DNA of 64,000 bases from Phycisphaerales bacterium. Lineage in GTDB: Bacteria > Planctomycetota > Phycisphaerae > Phycisphaerales > UBA1924. The DNA is taken from positions 1,240,001 through 1,304,000 of the forward strand of contig JASBRY010000009.1 of NCBI GenBank assembly GCA_030149165.1, written 5' to 3'. The notes beneath the pieces were generated by a model. It was not told the DNA's origin and made no database searches. It was given only the letters and a program-made list of their open reading frames with translations. Each line of letters begins with the position of its first letter. Positions within the stretch are counted from its first letter, which is position 1. Shown in pieces: positions 60,770-64,000 of this stretch. A program made the translations under genes and the position numbers.

Positions 60770-61348
60770 CTACTCCGTGAGCAGATCCACAACCACCTCA
60801 GCTATCTCGTCTCCATATTGCAGAGCGGGTCCCTTGAGAACACCCTCATTTATCAATCTCGGGATATTGAGCACCACGCCGGTAAACAGCGCGTACGCCA
60901 AATCAGTATCCATCTGCTTCGCATTACCGCGTTCTTGCGCCTGTTCCAGAAATAACCGGAACACATCCCCCTGCTTGTTGTAAATCGCGCCGAGCTTCCC
61001 GGCCATCTGATGAGGCATCAACAGCACATAAGTGAACGCATCGCGATTCCCGTCAAAGTACTCAAAGGTCAGCTTCACCCACGCCTTGAGCGCATGAACA
61101 AACGGCAGATCCGCTTTCAGCAGCACCTGCTTATCTCGCGCCATCTCCTCAACGATCGCCGTGTACGCCTCGCGGATCAGATCGTCCTTGTTCCCAAAGT
61201 GCTTGTAGAGTGCCCCCTCAGTCACCCCCGCTTCACGAGCAATCGTCCGAACAGATGCTCCATGGATCCCCTCGCGAACACCAAGGCGAATCGCCGCATT
61301 CTGCAGCTCAAGCCGTGTATCCAGCCGATTTTGACCCCGTTCAGCCAT
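60770..61348 (-). CDS. TetR-family transcriptional regulator
   Basis: 192 residues. The N-terminal helix-turn-helix is clear: A-A-I-R-L-G, V-R-T-I-A-R-E-A-G-V-T-E-G-A-L-Y-K-H-F-G-N-K-D-D-L. The C-terminal ligand domain is variable and gives no substrate. The ATG at 61348 follows GGAG by six bases; upstream M at 61360 is less supported. An inverted repeat (61369-61395) lies just upstream, a likely operator for self-regulation. Confidence 0.95.
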   Translation of the reverse strand: MAERGQNRLDTRLELQNAAIRLGVREGIHGASVRTIAREAGVTEGALYKHFGNKDDLIREAYTAIVEEMARDKQVLLKADLPFVHALKAWVKLTFEYFDGNRDAFTYVLLMPHQMAGKLGAIYNKQGDVFRLFLEQAQERGNAKQMDTDLAYALFTGVVLNIPRLINEGVLKGPALQYGDEIAEVVVDLLTE

Positions 61349-61368
61349 CAGAATCTCCATTTTCAAAG

Positions 61369-61395
61369 GTAAACAGATGTTTACTCTGGATAAAC
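61369..61395. promoter_or_regulatory. Probable TetR operator (overlapping inverted repeats)
   Basis: GTAAAC-AGAT-GTTTAC (61369-61384) is a palindrome with a four-base spacer, and its second arm is reused in GTTTAC-TCTG-GATAAAC (61379-61395), a looser repeat. The site lies 21 bases before the TetR start, where a regulator would block its own promoter. Confidence 0.6.
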
Positions 61396-61439
61396 AATGA
61401 CTCAAGCTGTTGCCGTATTCCAATAACTTCGGAATATTT

Positions 61440-62309
61440 CTAGAATCCGATCTGGATTGAAATCAGCGCGATCGCAATCAGACGCCCATCAATCCAATCC
61501 CGCCGATGTTGGGTCAAACCCAAGATCAATCCAGCGCTCAGTACGATCGAGCATCCAAAGACCAGCACCCCGGCGCTCGCATAATTAACTGTCAATACAA
61601 CAGCACCAAGCACCAGAGCCGTCATGCCAACAAGTGCCGCCCATCGCCCACCAAGCATGACAGGCAAACTCCGAGTCCGGAACGCATCGTCGCTCAACTC
61701 GTCGTCCAAATCACAAGTCACCGCATCACCGAACACGATTATCGCGATCCCCAATATCACCCAAAGCATGCTCGGCGTGTCGTAGAGTACACTCAACTCG
61801 CCGCGGTAGACTGTAAAGGTCGCTAACCCGGTCACCGCGCCACTGACTAGAACTGCCTTGAGTCCCGCGAGGTCCTTGAGCCGAGTTACCTTTCCAGGCT
61901 TCCATCCCGCGTATCCAATCCCCGCCGCGACACCCACAAGCACCAATCCGACCAAGACTAATGAAATCATCGCTCCGACAGCGATTGCTGCGACCCACTC
62001 GATGATCATGAGCCAGCGGATCCAAGCCGCGTGACGCCTTAGGTATTGGTGCCGTTCAGGTTCAGCCATCAGATCCGCCGGATCGAGGTCCCGATCGCGA
62101 AACTTGACCCGATCCAGCAGATAACCCGCGTGCGCACAAAGCATGACATATGCCAAGCTCCACACATCAACCTCCCGATCCAGCATGGCAGCCAATACCA
62201 GTGTGACTCCGATGCTGTACAGCACCGCCCAACCCGCGAGGTGACCGAACTTGTTCAGTATCGAAGTTGTTCCATGTGAAACATCATCGCCGTGATTGTG
62301 CGCACACAT
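61440..62309 (-). CDS. UbiA-like prenyltransferase family membrane protein
   Basis: 289 residues with about eight membrane helices. The second aspartate-rich motif is clear (D-L-D-D-E-L-S-D-D-A-F-R-T-R-S-L-P-V-M-L-G), typical of the UbiA superfamily. The first (L-L-D-R-V-K-F-R-D-R-D-L-D) is a plausible variant. It would attach a prenyl chain to an aromatic or other acceptor in the membrane; the substrate is unknown. The ATG at 62309 with GGAGAG upstream is four bases after the SurA-like gene stop, so the two are coupled. Confidence 0.75.
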   Translation of the reverse strand: MCAHNHGDDVSHGTTSILNKFGHLAGWAVLYSIGVTLVLAAMLDREVDVWSLAYVMLCAHAGYLLDRVKFRDRDLDPADLMAEPERHQYLRRHAAWIRWLMIIEWVAAIAVGAMISLVLVGLVLVGVAAGIGYAGWKPGKVTRLKDLAGLKAVLVSGAVTGLATFTVYRGELSVLYDTPSMLWVILGIAIIVFGDAVTCDLDDELSDDAFRTRSLPVMLGGRWAALVGMTALVLGAVVLTVNYASAGVLVFGCSIVLSAGLILGLTQHRRDWIDGRLIAIALISIQIGF

Positions 62310-62313
62310 CGTG

Positions 62314-62991
62314 TCACTCTCCGGCCCAGTTGATCGAGGGATCCATGATGAGTACTTCTGCATTGGAGACAAGATCTCGCGCTTTGCGTTCCATCAGCGT
62401 TTGCTGAGCGACGAGCGTGGCGCGTTCGCGGATCTGGATCATTCGCGCTTCTGGGATGGATTCGTTTGATCGCTCAATCGCGGCTTGGGTTTCTTGCTCG
62501 ACTAATGCTGGAATTTCTGGACTCTCTATGATCATGCGGCGGAGGATAGCGTTCCTTCGAAGCAAGGTGTTGAATCGGGTAGGGCCGAGACCTCGGCGTT
62601 CACGAATTGATTCGATAAGTCGAGCCGAAGACTCACTTGGTGTGGATTGATTGAGCGTTGCAATCAATGCGCCAAGTTCGTTCTGAATGTCATTTTCGTC
62701 CACAACCCATCCAGCTTGCTGTGCGTGCTGATTGAGGAGTTGTGTGAGGATGACCTCGTCGAGAGCTTGTCTGCCGGCGAGTTCGGACATTGTTGTCCAG
62801 AGTTGGTGTTGATAGATCGGGGTGGAGTTGAGCATCGCGACGATTGGTGCTCGATCTGTTGCGGTTGATCTGGGTTGGGATGATCCGCATCCGATCGGTG
62901 TGAAAAACGAGCACATCATGCTCGTCAAGACTGCGAGCCGATGGATATCCAGGGAAAGTTGGTTTCGGGATACTCTAGATCGTGCGTGCAT
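62314..62991 (-). CDS. SurA/PrsA-type chaperone-like lipoprotein without PPIase domain
   Basis: 225 residues. The lipobox is near T-P-I-G-C (C35), after a long N region. The rest resembles the SurA/PrsA N-terminal chaperone region (V-A-M-L-N-S-T-P-I-Y-Q-H-Q-L, A-L-D-E-V-I-L-T-Q-L-L). The rotamase (parvulin) domain is not seen. It may help fold envelope proteins. A TATACT lies nine bases before the ATG (63003-63008 on the minus strand), which may mean a leaderless transcript. Confidence 0.75.
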   Translation of the reverse strand: MHARSRVSRNQLSLDIHRLAVLTSMMCSFFTPIGCGSSQPRSTATDRAPIVAMLNSTPIYQHQLWTTMSELAGRQALDEVILTQLLNQHAQQAGWVVDENDIQNELGALIATLNQSTPSESSARLIESIRERRGLGPTRFNTLLRRNAILRRMIIESPEIPALVEQETQAAIERSNESIPEARMIQIRERATLVAQQTLMERKARDLVSNAEVLIMDPSINWAGE

Positions 62992-63063
62992 GGGTCTTTG
63001 AGTATAGTGGTCCGACGGTCAACCTTGCGGATTCTGTTGCGTATAGGGTTCTGAGAGGTATAT

Positions 63064-63924
63064 ATGACGCAAGCAACAGCGACACACGATGGGCAGGCGG
63101 GGGAGAGCCGGCGATCGGTGTCGATGAAGCGTGCGATGGGGATTGTATTGGGTGAAGACGGCGGTAGGGTGCTCGCTTCACCGAAACTCCGGAATCTGAT
63201 CTGTCCGTTCTGTGGAGAACTGACTGCGGATTCGGGTCGTTGTACACACTGTCAAGCACGGTTTGATCCTTTGTCTCGCCAAGCGACTCAGAACGAGATG
63301 GGGCCTTGGTTTGTTCGTGACGATTCGATGCCGTTCAGGCCCGGGTGTAGTTACTCGACGATACAGCGGCTGATTGAGAATGGGGGTGTCCAAGCGAACT
63401 CCGTGCTGCGTGGTCCGAGCACGCATCAGTTCTGGATGCTTGCGAAGCACACACCTGGAGTCGCGCACCTGCTTGGGGTGTGTCATAGCTGCGGCGAATC
63501 GGTTGAGAAAGACGCGTTTGCGTGCCGCAACTGTCATGCGGCATTCTCGACGGATCGTGATCGTCAGCATCTTGGATTGGGGCCAACGAGACCACTTCCT
63601 GGTCGAGCTCCAGCGCAGGTGCTCGCGTTGCATGCTGAACCTCCGGCTGGTGCGGATTCGGTAGCTGGGCCAGCGACGATCCCTTTATCTCCTGATCCAC
63701 GCGATGGGGAGCGGCGTATATCAGAACGAAGGTCCGAGGGTGGAACTGCTGCAGAAACTGGAGTTGAGCAGGAACTTGATGCGATTGCTCGGATCGACGA
63801 ACTCTCTCGGGCTGTCGGAACGCTGCGTCGAGCATGGATCCAAGAACGAAAGCGTTCATGGATATCGCTTGTGTGCGCTGCTGCGGTTACGCTCTTGGCG
63901 CTGGTGATTATTCTGGTATCATGA
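63064..63924 (+). CDS. Double zinc-ribbon and GYF-like membrane protein
   Basis: 286 residues. Two four-cysteine zinc ribbons (C-P-F-C with C-T-H-C near 47-63; C-H-S-C with C-R-N-C near 140-156) surround a region with P-W-F-V-R-D and F-W-M-L that is like a GYF_2 domain. A low-complexity linker, a coiled coil (about 240-262) and a single C-terminal membrane helix follow. It is probably a tail-anchored cytoplasmic adaptor. The ATG follows GAGAGG by seven bases. Function is not known. The remaining 76 bases of the window show nothing clear. Confidence 0.8.
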   Translation: MTQATATHDGQAGESRRSVSMKRAMGIVLGEDGGRVLASPKLRNLICPFCGELTADSGRCTHCQARFDPLSRQATQNEMGPWFVRDDSMPFRPGCSYSTIQRLIENGGVQANSVLRGPSTHQFWMLAKHTPGVAHLLGVCHSCGESVEKDAFACRNCHAAFSTDRDRQHLGLGPTRPLPGRAPAQVLALHAEPPAGADSVAGPATIPLSPDPRDGERRISERRSEGGTAAETGVEQELDAIARIDELSRAVGTLRRAWIQERKRSWISLVCAAAVTLLALVIILVS

Positions 63925-64000
63925 TCATTGTCTACTTGGGGGCGATTGGAACTCGCCGTTGAATCGAAACGAATTACATGCTCATAGTCGAAAGTTGCTT

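Noticed and set aside
1..64000. CRISPR arrays, insertion sequences, prophage or integrase genes
   Set aside because: No spaced direct repeats, transposase motifs, terminal inverted repeats or phage genes were seen; the tRNA genes have no adjoining integrase.

Overview
The window looks like chromosomal DNA of a planctomycete, most likely of class Phycisphaerae. This is inferred from several things seen together: many large prepilin-like proteins with an R-x-A-F-T/S-L-x-E processing motif, secreted proteins ending in PEP-CTERM-like tails (V-P-x-P-S, hydrophobic segment, R-R-R-R), long planctomycete-style extracytoplasmic loops in transporters, and frequent GTG/TTG starts. No phage, transposase, CRISPR or integrase gene was seen.

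Layout. 1-2547 (mostly minus): tRNA-Gly with its terminator, a pseudouridine synthase-like/methyltransferase fusion, and a stand-alone CoaB. 2774-20168 (plus): type IV pilus/type II secretion-like locus 1, with two PilB-type ATPases, PilT, PilC, four very large pseudopilin-like proteins and a 1,870-residue GspK/PilX-like protein. 20230-20350: tRNA-Pro and terminator. 20435-28126: an oligopeptide-type ABC transporter with two OppC-type and one OppB-type permease, a membrane-anchored binding protein and one ATPase, followed by a glycosyltransferase-like gene. 29432-34126: an exported unknown, xseA-xseB, a long prepilin peptidase and an OmpA-domain lipoprotein. 34182-34570: tRNA-Val, tRNA-Thr and tRNA-Tyr. 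34674-46197: locus 2, a compact series with a sensor kinase, a STAS protein, GspE, GspF, PilM/N/O-like proteins, a GspB/C-like protein, a small major pseudopilin, three minor pseudopilins and a PilX-like protein carrying a LamG-type lectin fold. 46210-49141 (minus): HD-GYP phosphodiesterase, response regulator and a queuosine-precursor transporter. 49209-54569 (plus): ScpB, a small lipoprotein, a DUF58/transglutaminase pair and a PilZ-like protein. 54643-63924: a lipoprotein, RNase Y, an amidohydrolase, two convergent PEP-CTERM proteins (lectin-like and spondin-like), a TetR regulator, a UbiA-like membrane protein, a SurA-like lipoprotein and a double zinc-ribbon membrane protein.

How it may work together. 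The core is a pair of pilus/secretion machines that could share the single prepilin peptidase at 31962. All three PilB/GspE ATPases start with MshEN-type repeats, a known c-di-GMP-binding fold; the same window encodes an HD-GYP phosphodiesterase and a PilZ-like protein, which suggests c-di-GMP control of assembly (inference). Neither locus has a secretin gene in the window, and locus 1 also lacks PilM/N/O, so these parts must lie elsewhere or be shared. The most unusual items are the giant GspK-like protein, the LamG-tipped pseudopilin, EF-hand-like loops in three locus-1 proteins, and the synthase-methyltransferase fusion.
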